This document shows positions 35,332-43,600 of a stretch of 64,000 nt of DNA, piece by piece. The position numbers were made by a program, and so were the translations under genes. Within the stretch, counting starts at the first letter, position 1. Every line of letters starts with the position of its first letter. Source of the DNA: Roseofilum acuticapitatum BLCC-M154 (GTDB taxonomy: Bacteria; Cyanobacteriota; Cyanobacteriia; Cyanobacteriales; Desertifilaceae); contig NZ_JAQOSP010000006.1 in NCBI RefSeq assembly GCF_030068475.1, positions 186,001 to 250,000 on the forward strand. Reading direction: 5' to 3'. The notes below the pieces were generated by a model. The model was not told the origin of the DNA, made no database searches, and saw only the letters and a program-made list of their open reading frames with translations.

Positions 35332-36414
35332 ATGTCATCGGGAAATGAGGATGTGAGAACAGAAGACCGAGAACCCCGTAATCCCCTTAAACCTATCCGC
35401 ATCGGAGTCATTGGTGTCGGTCACATGGGCCAACATCATACCCGCGTCTTAAGTTTGCTCAAAGATGTACACCTAATTGGCATCTCTGACGTAGACATCG
35501 AACGGGGACTCGACACTGCTGGAAAATATCGCATCCGCTTCTTCGAGAACTATCATGACCTTCTCCCCCACATCGATGCCGTCTGCATCGCCGTTCCCAC
35601 CCGTCTCCACCACGAAGTCGGCAGAGCCTGTTTAGAAGCCGGAGTCCATGTCCTCATCGAAAAACCCATCGCTGCTAGTATCGAAGAAGCGGAAAACCTA
35701 GTCAATCTAGCAGCCGAATGTAACTGCATTCTCCAAGTCGGCCATATCGAGCGCTTTAACCCCGCCTTTCAAGAACTGAGCAAAGTCCTCAAAACCGAAG
35801 AAATTCTCGCCCTAGAAGCCCATCGCATGAGTCCCTACTCTAACCGCGCCAATGATGTCTCCGTGGTTTTAGACTTAATGATTCATGATATTGACCTACT
35901 CCTAGAATTAGCCGCCGCTCCCGTCAAAAAGCTCACTGCTAGTGGAAATCGAGCTTCCAATTCTGGATATTTAGATTATGTCACCGCCACTCTCGGCTTT
36001 GAAAATGGCATCATTGCCACTCTCACCGCCAGTAAAGTCACCCATTGCAAAATTCGCCGCATCGCTGCCCATTGCAAGAATTCCCTCACCGAAGCTGATT
36101 TTCTCAACAACGAAATTTTAATCCATCGCCAAACCACCGCCAACTATCGCACCGAATACGGTCAAGTCCTCTATCGTCAGGATGGATTAATTGAAAAAGT
36201 TTATACCAGTAATATCGAACCCCTTCATGCTGAATTAGAGCATTTTGTCACTTGTGTACGGGGAGGTGACCAACCCTCGGTTGGGGGTGAGCAAGCCCTG
36301 AGAGCGCTGCGGTTAGCCAGTTCTATTGAACACATGGCCCTAGAGGGTCAATCTTGGCATGGCTTAGACAGCCCATCTTCCCATAACCTCCATTCTTCCA
36401 TTGTTACGGTTTAG
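35332..36414 (+). CDS. Gfo/Idh/MocA-family oxidoreductase
   Basis: A 360-residue NAD(P)-dependent dehydrogenase. The Rossmann start is IRIGVIGVGHMGQHHTRVL. The family motif VLIEKPIAASIEEAE is near residue 114, and HIERFNPAF and MIHDIDLLLELA mark the substrate-binding domain. The MIHDIDL histidine is typical of UDP-sugar or inositol-type dehydrogenases. The ATG at 35332 has AGGAG 12 bases upstream. A GTG at 35320 directly abuts that site and is less likely. Substrate is unknown; a nucleotide sugar is possible given the glycan locus, but they are 15 kb apart. Confidence 0.87.
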   Translation: MSSGNEDVRTEDREPRNPLKPIRIGVIGVGHMGQHHTRVLSLLKDVHLIGISDVDIERGLDTAGKYRIRFFENYHDLLPHIDAVCIAVPTRLHHEVGRACLEAGVHVLIEKPIAASIEEAENLVNLAAECNCILQVGHIERFNPAFQELSKVLKTEEILALEAHRMSPYSNRANDVSVVLDLMIHDIDLLLELAAAPVKKLTASGNRASNSGYLDYVTATLGFENGIIATLTASKVTHCKIRRIAAHCKNSLTEADFLNNEILIHRQTTANYRTEYGQVLYRQDGLIEKVYTSNIEPLHAELEHFVTCVRGGDQPSVGGEQALRALRLASSIEHMALEGQSWHGLDSPSSHNLHSSIVTV

Positions 36415-36434
36415 CATCCTGAAAAGTAATGAGA

Positions 36435-36911
36435 TTAACCCTGTCTCTTTCTCCTTATTTCCGGATAAACCGTAGCGATTAACAAGCAAATAATACCGAT
36501 ATTAATGGCCACATCTGCTAAATTAAAGACCGGAAAGTTAATCAAGCGAAAATCGAGAAAATCAACCACATACCCAGCCACAAAGCGGTCTATTCCATTG
36601 CCCAAAGCACCGCCTAATATAAAGCCATAACCGGCTTGTTCCCAGCGTGTCATTTTTGGCCCATATAGAGCCAAACCCATGAGTGCCAAACTCACTCCTA
36701 ACGAGAGCCAACGCAACCATTCCCCGTTTTCGCTAAATAAGCTAAAGGCTGCGCCATAATTGCGGACATAGGTAAAATGGAAAACACCGGATATGAGGGG
36801 CAAACTCTCATGTAATGCGAAGTTTTGGATCACCCAAAATTTGGCCAGGTGATCCAAGATTAAACTGATGAACGCCAGTATCCAAAATAGGGAATTTTTG
36901 TTCAATTTCAT
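36435..36911 (-). CDS. lspA: Lipoprotein signal peptidase (signal peptidase II)
   Basis: A 158-residue inner-membrane aspartyl protease that removes signal peptides from diacylated prolipoproteins. Four hydrophobic helices are visible. The catalytic aspartates are in GNGIDRFVAGYVVDF and FNLADVAINIG. Length is typical. It is the last gene of bioB-bioY-lspA, with a 29-base gap after bioY, so co-transcription is likely. It converges with the oxidoreductase gene. Confidence 0.95.
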   Translation of the reverse strand: MKLNKNSLFWILAFISLILDHLAKFWVIQNFALHESLPLISGVFHFTYVRNYGAAFSLFSENGEWLRWLSLGVSLALMGLALYGPKMTRWEQAGYGFILGGALGNGIDRFVAGYVVDFLDFRLINFPVFNLADVAINIGIICLLIATVYPEIRRKRQG

Positions 36912-36940
36912 CTTCTCTTATGGACTTTTCCCTGATTTAT

Positions 36941-37540
36941 TTAATAGAACATCAGATGGCGCAATAAATAAGCAATAACTGTGGCGGCACAAGCAACAAC
37001 TAGGTGTCCGGGAAGGGCAAGCAGGGAATATTTGGTAATTTCCTCTAAAAGCTGTTGGCCGCTTTCTGAACTCCAGGACAAGAGTTGAGTCAAACTTATA
37101 TATAAGATTCCGGTGAGATGAATGCCGACTAATCCACCGAGACAACTGAGGGCTAAATATTCTAAGCGCGGGGCAAAGCGAAAGGCTAATACCCCACAAA
37201 TCCAGGCTCCTGGGATAAATCCGAGTAAATAGCCAAAGGAGGGTTGTGTAAGATAGCCTAATCCTCCTCCGTCGAAAAAGACGGGAAACCAGGTTAATCC
37301 CATGATTAAATAGCCAATTTGGGATAAAACTCCGGCTTTTTTGCCACCCATGCACCCGACTAATAAAACGGCTCCAATCTGATAGTTTACCCCTAGGGAA
37401 TGGAGGGATAAAAGATAGTCTTGAAAAGAGAATTTGGGGGAAGCGATAAAGGCTTCTAAAAAGGTTCCCCCAATGGTGAGCAGTAGGCCAATAAAGGCCC
37501 ACAAGAGTTCATTTAAACGAATCACACTGCTGGATTTCAA
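36941..37540 (-). CDS. bioY: Biotin transporter BioY (ECF-type substrate-binding subunit)
   Basis: A 199-residue membrane protein with about six hydrophobic segments. It includes the BioY-like AVLLVGCMGGKKAGVLSQIG segment near residue 57 and GFIPGAWICGVLAFRFAP near residue 108. BioY captures biotin and works alone or with an ECF module, which is not present here. The ATG overlaps the bioB stop by four bases. A long reading frame at 36918-37502 on the same strand overlaps it but is a frame shadow. Confidence 0.88.
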   Translation of the reverse strand: MKSSSVIRLNELLWAFIGLLLTIGGTFLEAFIASPKFSFQDYLLSLHSLGVNYQIGAVLLVGCMGGKKAGVLSQIGYLIMGLTWFPVFFDGGGLGYLTQPSFGYLLGFIPGAWICGVLAFRFAPRLEYLALSCLGGLVGIHLTGILYISLTQLLSWSSESGQQLLEEITKYSLLALPGHLVVACAATVIAYLLRHLMFY

Positions 37541-38637
37541 TGTTGTCCAGGAATGGGGGCTTCTCCCCCTTCGAGTCCTAAAGAAGTGAGCATTTGATGG
37601 TCGGCTTCTGGAGGTTGTCCTAGGGTGGTGAGATAGTGACCAATGAGCATGGCGTTAATGCCAGCTTGTAGCCCTAGGGCTTGGAGTTCTCCCATGACGA
37701 CTTCCCGCCCACCGGCATAGCGGATGATTTGTTCGGGTAGGATGAGGCGGAAAATGGCGATCGCCTTTAGCGCTTCATAGGGATCGAGTCGGGGGCGCTC
37801 CCCTAACGGTGTTCCTTCGCGGGGATTGAGCAGATTTAAGGGTACAGATTCGACTTCTAACTCCCGCAAGGAGAGGGCTAAATCAACCCGGTCTTCCCAG
37901 CTTTCTCCCATGCCTAAAATGCCGCCCGCACAGGCTTGAATGCCCACGGCTTTGAGGTTTTTGATGGTTTCCACGCGATCGCCCCATTGGTGGGTGCTGA
38001 CAATGGACGGGAAAAAGCCCTCAGAGGCTTCTAGGTTATGGTTATAGCGGGTTACACCAGCCTCTTTAAGGGCCTGGGCTTGTTCGGGGGTGACTTCACC
38101 GAGGGCGCAACAGGGCTTAATGTCGGTTTGGTCAATAATTTGACGAACCGTTTCTAAAACCTGGGCAAATTCTTGGGATTTAGAGCTGCTATATTTTGGC
38201 CCCCGTCCCTGACTCACCAAACAGAACCGTTTTGCACCTGCGGCTGCGGCAGCTTTAGCTTGGGCTAAAATCTCTTCTGTGGATTTGAGTCCGTAAATGG
38301 GGGAGTCTTTGCCGGGATGGTGGGCAGACTGGGCACAAAAGCCGCAGTTTTCGGAACAACTGCCGGATTTAACGTTGCCGATACTGCACAGATCGACGAC
38401 GTTACCACAGCATTCTTGACGCACGCGATCGGCGGCGGCACAGAGTAGGAGAATGTTATCCTGGCCTTCAATTTGGGTGAGTGCCAGGGCTTCTGCTCTG
38501 GTGAGCCGTTTTCCGGCAATAATCCGATCGCTGAGGCGATCGAGTTGTACGGCTAATGAAGATTCATTAGGGAGGGTTGCGGGGTTAGGCGATCGGCCTA
38601 ACCCCTGAGATGAATTGGATAATGGTGCTTGAACCAC
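37537..38637 (-). CDS. bioB: Biotin synthase
   Basis: A 366-residue radical-SAM enzyme that inserts sulfur into dethiobiotin. The radical-SAM cluster motif CSENCGFC sits near residue 94 and is followed by AQSAHHPG. KRFCLVSQGR and the downstream YNHNLEASEGFF and INAMLIGHYLTTLG are family hallmarks. An N-terminal extension of about 30 residues precedes the conserved part; the start is read as the GTG at 38637. It forms an operon with bioY and lspA. An inverted repeat with a TACAAT-like box lies upstream. Confidence 0.95.
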   Translation of the reverse strand: MVQAPLSNSSQGLGRSPNPATLPNESSLAVQLDRLSDRIIAGKRLTRAEALALTQIEGQDNILLLCAAADRVRQECCGNVVDLCSIGNVKSGSCSENCGFCAQSAHHPGKDSPIYGLKSTEEILAQAKAAAAAGAKRFCLVSQGRGPKYSSSKSQEFAQVLETVRQIIDQTDIKPCCALGEVTPEQAQALKEAGVTRYNHNLEASEGFFPSIVSTHQWGDRVETIKNLKAVGIQACAGGILGMGESWEDRVDLALSLRELEVESVPLNLLNPREGTPLGERPRLDPYEALKAIAIFRLILPEQIIRYAGGREVVMGELQALGLQAGINAMLIGHYLTTLGQPPEADHQMLTSLGLEGGEAPIPGQH

Positions 38638-38664
38638 GTCCAGCCCCTGTTCTTAAGTAACATT

Positions 38665-38678
38665 AATGCAAATGCATT
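38665..38678. promoter_or_regulatory. Inverted repeat upstream of bioB
   Basis: AATGCA-AA-TGCATT, a perfect 6-bp inverted repeat with a two-base centre, 28 bases upstream of the bioB start. On the minus strand it overlaps a TACAAT hexamer. It does not match the BirA or BioR operators I know, so operator function is speculative. Confidence 0.3.
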
Positions 38679-38700
38679 GTATCACCCCATTTAGGCCCAG

Positions 38701-39210
38701 CTAAAATCTCAAGCCAATTCCCCCTTGTAGGGAAACTGCTGTTTCTCCGGTGTTGCGATAGGCATCAAAGGCGATCACCGCATTACCAAAAATCACGGCA
38801 TTACTCGACGGAATCATATAATCAATTCCCGGTTGTAGGGCAAAGCCGTTTTGATTGCCTAAAGGGGAAGCTTCATCTCCATTGGCAAAGGAATAGCCTG
38901 CACCGATATAGGCATCGGTTTGCCAGTTGAGGGGAAAATCGTAGGATAGGGTCGGAACCACTGCGGCTGAACCCCCCAAGACAAACCCTTGTACGCGCAT
39001 GGAGAGGGGGACTTCTAGGAATTTGTAGCGCACGGCAATGACTCCGGCTATTTGTCGGCTCCCTCCTTGTCCTTCAACTAAACCAAAGGCGGGGCCAACG
39101 CCGATGTAGCTGCCATAGGCGGCTTGGGCTTGGGCGGGTTGGGGATTTAAGCTGAGAGTTCCGAGGGCGATCGCCCCTAAACCTAGAATTTTTTGTAAAT
39201 AATGCTTCAT
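38701..39210 (-). CDS. Secreted beta-barrel-like (outer membrane) protein
   Basis: A 169-residue protein with a clear signal peptide (MKHYLQKILGLGAIALGTLS, cleavage likely after AQA near residue 29). The mature part has alternating polar and aliphatic strands rich in Gly and Ala, with GYSFANGDEASP and YDFPLNWQTDAYIGAGYSF. It ends in phenylalanine (GGIGLRF), as outer-membrane barrels do. An eight-stranded porin-like or adhesin-type barrel is plausible. No specific family is recognised. Confidence 0.7.
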   Translation of the reverse strand: MKHYLQKILGLGAIALGTLSLNPQPAQAQAAYGSYIGVGPAFGLVEGQGGSRQIAGVIAVRYKFLEVPLSMRVQGFVLGGSAAVVPTLSYDFPLNWQTDAYIGAGYSFANGDEASPLGNQNGFALQPGIDYMIPSSNAVIFGNAVIAFDAYRNTGETAVSLQGGIGLRF

Positions 39211-39291
39211 AATCTACACTCCTCAATTCAACGGCAGGTGAACCCCTTGATGATTTCCGAGTTTAACGTAATTTTTATGCAATTGAGATCC

Positions 39292-39711
39292 TTATCCCCC
39301 TGTTACCAGCCAGTCTTCTACCGTCAGTTCCGGAACTCGCAGCATATCCGAGTCATGAGAAACCAAGACTAATTCTCTAATTATGGCGATCGCCGCGATA
39401 AAAATATCCGCATCTTCGAGCCTCATCCCCCTCTTCTTTAAATAAGCATGGATTTCTGCGGCTTTCTCCAGAATGGCGATATCGTTCCAGAATAGTATTG
39501 GAGTTCGCCTACAAATTCTCTCAAACTCAGCTAGTTTCCTGGTAGCATTGCTCGCCATCAAACCCCGTTTGACTTCGTAGTAAGTTATGCCACTGATATA
39601 GGCTCTTTTCTTTTGTACGGATAGCTGGACTAGCTTCTGCTTTACTGTCAAATTTTTCCTCAGAATGGCTGAAACCACATTGGTATCCAGTAGGTAATCT
39701 TTTCTTACCAT
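39292..39711 (-). CDS. PIN-domain toxin, VapC-like
   Basis: 139 residues. PIN-domain acidic residues are visible: the first Asp in YLLDTNVVSAIL at the N-terminus, Glu in YEVKRGLM near residue 50, DADIFIAAIA near residue 103 and the last acidic residue in VSHDSDML. VapC toxins are RNases, usually cutting tRNA or rRNA, held in check by a cognate antitoxin. The ATG at 39711 overlaps the end of the upstream antitoxin-like gene by seven bases, the usual coupled layout. An in-frame extension upstream to 39789 is unlikely to be used. Confidence 0.85.
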   Translation of the reverse strand: MVRKDYLLDTNVVSAILRKNLTVKQKLVQLSVQKKRAYISGITYYEVKRGLMASNATRKLAEFERICRRTPILFWNDIAILEKAAEIHAYLKKRGMRLEDADIFIAAIAIIRELVLVSHDSDMLRVPELTVEDWLVTGG

Positions 39712-40004
39712 CTTCCCTCTACAGCAGCATCGAATAGTTCCATTTGCTCCGGCGTGAAGTCGTCTAACATTCCAGAGGCTGCCTCCCACGCTAAGACTTT
39801 ATCGATGCGATCGCTCAGATCTTCATCGTCAATCTCTTGGAGTTCATCGGGACTCAGGTGTTCTTCTATCAAGCCGGATATATAGTTGACCATTTCCTCT
39901 AGGTCTAGTTTTTCACGAAACCAGCTTTCCTTCTCCATCAGCTCCTCGACTATCCGGGATATTCTGGCCGTGAGTGCATCTTTCTCTATAGTGCTTTGAT
40001 TCAT
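39705..40004 (-). CDS. Putative antitoxin of the PIN-toxin pair
   Basis: A 99-residue acidic, mainly helical protein (LTARISRIVEELMEKESWF, YISGLIEEHLSPDELQEIDD). No DNA-binding motif of known VapB families is obvious, so its role rests on position: it directly precedes and overlaps a PIN toxin. A second copy, differing at about a dozen positions, lies at 40219-40518. The C-terminal end (FTPEQMELFDAAVEGRW) is where VapB-type proteins usually contact the toxin. Confidence 0.7.
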   Translation of the reverse strand: MNQSTIEKDALTARISRIVEELMEKESWFREKLDLEEMVNYISGLIEEHLSPDELQEIDDEDLSDRIDKVLAWEAASGMLDDFTPEQMELFDAAVEGRW

Positions 40005-40087
40005 AACGCCTCCTTATGTTTAATCCCTTGTCATTCTCAAGCTTCTCTATTTATTTTAGCGATCGCCACGGCAAAAAGCGGATCGCC

Positions 40088-40222
40088 TTATGTGGTCGTT
40101 ACCAGCCAGTCTTCTACCGTCAGTTCCGGAACTCGCAGCATATCCGAGTCGTGAGAAACCAAGACTAATTCTCTAACTCTGGCGATCGCAGCGATAAAAA
40201 TATCGGCATCTTCGAGTCTCAT
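40088..40222 (-). pseudogene. Truncated second copy of the PIN toxin
   Basis: A 44-residue frame starting MRLEDADIFIAAIARVRELV and ending DWLVTTT, nearly identical to the C-terminal end of the toxin at 39292. About 280 bases holding the toxin N-terminus are missing, including the first catalytic Asp. The deletion joins the second antitoxin gene directly to this remnant, with an ATGA overlap at 40219-40222. It cannot form an active PIN domain alone. Confidence 0.75.
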
Positions 40223-40518
40223 CCCCCTCTTTTTACAGCAGCGTCGAATATTTCCATTTGCTCTGGCGTGAAGTCGTCTAACATTCCAGAGGCTGCCTCT
40301 AGGGTTAGGACTTTATGGATGCGATCGCTCAGATCTTCATCGTCAATCTCTTGGAGTTCATCGGTACTCAAATATTCTTCTATCAAGCCGGATACATAGT
40401 TGACCATTTCCTCTAGGTCTAGTTTTTCTCGAAACCAGCTTTCCTTCTCCATCAGCTCCTCGACTATCCGGGATATCCTGGCGGTGAGTGCATCTTTGTC
40501 TATAGTGCTTTGAGTCAT
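40219..40518 (-). CDS. Second antitoxin copy, without a complete partner toxin
   Basis: A 99-residue paralogue of the protein at 39705, identical over most of its length. It diverges mainly at the C-terminus (DAAVKRGG), where the reading frame runs into deleted toxin sequence. The upstream leader, with AAGCTTCTCTA and TTATTTTAGCGATCGC, is also duplicated (compare 40035-40066 and 40550-40582). It could still neutralise the intact toxin next door or act as an orphan antitoxin. Confidence 0.7.
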   Translation of the reverse strand: MTQSTIDKDALTARISRIVEELMEKESWFREKLDLEEMVNYVSGLIEEYLSTDELQEIDDEDLSDRIHKVLTLEAASGMLDDFTPEQMEIFDAAVKRGG

Positions 40519-40606
40519 AAGTCTTCCTTGGAGTTAATGGGCCATGCTCAAGAATAAAGCTTCTCTAGTTATTTTAGCGATCGCATCCGTTAGATCGCTC
40601 TTTAAC

Positions 40607-43600
40607 CTAATTCAAGCAAGCTCCCAGCTTTTGGGCGAGAATCTGGACATGGGGTGGCAGCATTATTTCATAATGGTCGCCGGGAATCATATAAGTTTCC
40701 AATGCTCCTGTTACCCAAGCCTTCCACCCTCGGTCTTCTTTTGACTCACTGGCTGAAAACAGAGCCACTCGACCCGAATAAGGCTGAGGTTGATAATCGT
40801 ATATTGCCTTCAGGTTAGCTTTGAAAACCTCAAACAATCGACCCATCTGTTCCAGGGATATTTCTGGGGGCAAAATATTCAGGCGTTTGGCTTCATTCAG
40901 GATGGAACTTAATTGTTCTGCTGGTTGAAGTGGCTGGATTTCCTGAGCGGAAATCGAGAACTCTTTGCCAAATATCCCGCCAAGATCCTCCAATAGAGCA
41001 TTAATCAAAAAAGTATCATCGATAGGTTTTTTATTCTGGCTGGGTGCATAACTGTCAATTAACGCCAATAGCTCAACATTTTGTCCCAAGGCTTGCAACT
41101 GTCGCGCCATTTCCCAAGCCACGACTCCACCCATCGACCAACCGCCTAAATAATAAGGGCCTTGGGGTTGAATTTGTTGTAAGGCTTCTATATAAATCGC
41201 CGCCATCTCCTCTATTTTTGTTAATGGTTCCTGTTCGCCAGATAACCCCAGAGACTGCAAGCCATAAAAGGGTTGGTTGTTGCCCAGATGTCGCGCTAAC
41301 TCGGCATAACAGAGAACATTACCGCCAACAGGATGCACGCAGAAAAATGGGGGTAAGTCTCCTGTGGTTTGAATGGGAACTAAGGGAGCATGGGAGCGAA
41401 CATTGCTTTGGGAAGAAAGCAAATGAGCTTGGCTTTCAATCGTCGGTTCGGTAAATAGCGTTGTCAAAGGTAGATGAATGCCCAACTGCTGTTCGATGCG
41501 AGCCATCAACCGCACCGCTAATAGGGAATGACCGCCCAAGTCAAAGAAATTGTCTCGGACTCCCACGGTGGGAATATTGAGAACTTCCGACCAAATTTGA
41601 GAAAGTTGCAGTTCGGTGGTACTGCGGGGGGCGATCGCATTTACTTGTTGATGTTCTGTATCCGGTGCAGGAAGGGCGCGGCGATATTGCATCCGCAACG
41701 CTTCGCGATCGCATTTTCCGTTGGGAGTTAGAGGAATTGCCTCTAAAAAGACATAAGCACTCGGTATCATGTAGTCAGGTAGCTTGGTTTTCAGGAAACC
41801 GCGCCAGTCAGAGGATGCCACTTCTTCTTTGGCAACGATATAAGCAACGAGACGCTTGTCCCCTGGAGAGTCTTCGCGAACAATAACCACAGCCGAGCTA
41901 ATTTCTGGGTGTTGAGTTAACGTAGCTTCGATTTCCCCAAGTTCGATGCGGAAGCCTCGAATTTTTACTTGGTTGTCAATGCGTCCAATGAATTCGATGT
42001 TGCCATCCGGGAGATAGCGGGCTAAATCGCCTGTTTTGTATAGGCGCGAACCGGGTTCGTCGCTAAAGGGATTGGGGATAAATTTTTGGGTGGTTAATTC
42101 GGGACGGTTGAGATAGCCTCGCGCTAATCCCGCACCGCCAATATGGAGTTCTCCTGGTATGCCAATGGGAACTGGTTGAAGATGGCTGTCTAGGATATAA
42201 ACCTGTAAATCGGAAATCGGCAAACCGATTGGGCTACTATTACGGTTTAGATCCGAGATCGTTAATGGACGATAGGTGACGTGGACTGTCGTTTCCGTAA
42301 TGCCATACATATTAATCAGTTGAGGAGAGCGATCGCCATGTCGATCGAACCACGGTTCTAGACTCTTGATTTCCAAAGCTTCTCCCCCAAAAATTACCAA
42401 ACGCAGGTTCAGAGGTTCTTGGGTTTCGCTTAACTCCTCGATTTGAATTAACTGCCGAAAGGCTGAAGGAGTTTGATTGAGAACCGTGACTTTATGTTGA
42501 CAAAGGAGTTGATAAAAGTCTTGGGGCGATCGCGAAATCCAATAAGGAACCACCACCAAACATCCTCCGTAAAGCAATGCTCCCCATATTTCCCACACGG
42601 AAAAATCAAAAGCGTAGGAATGAAATAGAGTCCAAACATCATTGTTATTGAAGCCAAACCAGGACTCAGTTGTGGCAAACAAGCGCACTACATTATCGTG
42701 TTGAATTAATACGCCCTTCGGTTGTCCCGTGGAACCGGAAGTATAGATGATGTAGGCGAGAGAGTTAAATGTGACGGGGGTTGTCAGATTGGTTGTAGCC
42801 TGCTGTGCAATCTGATGCCAGTCGGTATCTAAACAAATTGCCACATCAGGCAGGGAAGGAATTGTAGATTTGAGTTTTTCTTGTGTCAGCAGAATTGAAA
42901 TTCCAGCATCGGTGAGCATAAAGGTTGAGCGCTCTGCTGGAGAATTGGGATCGATCGGAACATAAGCCCCGCCTGCTTTGAGAATCCCTAAGATTCCTAC
43001 TACCATAGAGAGCGATCGCTCTACACATATCCCCACTAATACTTCCGGTTCGACTCCTAAAGAGCGTAAATAATGTGCCAGTTGATTCGCCCGACAATTT
43101 AACTCCCGATAGGTTAGCCGTTCTTCCTCAAAAACTACGGCTACAGCATCGGGATTCTGTTCCACCTGTTCTTCAAACAACTGATGAATGCACTTATCCT
43201 GGGGATATTCGACTTTGGTATCGTTCCACTCTACTAATAATTGATGACGTTCCGGTTCTGTTAATAACGGCAGTTCGCTAACTGGCGCTTTTGGATTAGC
43301 CAGAATTCCTTCTAGCAAAGTCTGAAAATGCCCCATCATCCGACGAATCGTTGCCGCATCAAACAAATCGCGATTATATTCCCAATAGCCAATTAATCCC
43401 GCTTCAGCTTCTTCCATCGACAGCGTTAGATCGAACTTGGCCTTGGCACTTTCCATCTGCAACCAATTAAAACTAATCTCCGGTAACTCCAGAGGTTTCA
43501 TCGGTGCATTTTGCAAGGCAAATATGACCTGAAAAATGGGCGAGTGGCTGAGGCTGCGTTCCGGTTGCAACGCCTCCACCAACTGCTCAAACGGCACATC

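Noticed and set aside
36918-37502. A 194-codon reading frame on the minus strand overlapping bioY
   Set aside because: It is a frame shadow. The other frame (36941-37540) has BioY membrane segments and overlaps bioB in the usual coupled way.
40544-40744. Short plus-strand frame opposite the NRPS end
   Set aside because: It spans the NRPS stop and the intergenic gap, has no family match and no start signal.
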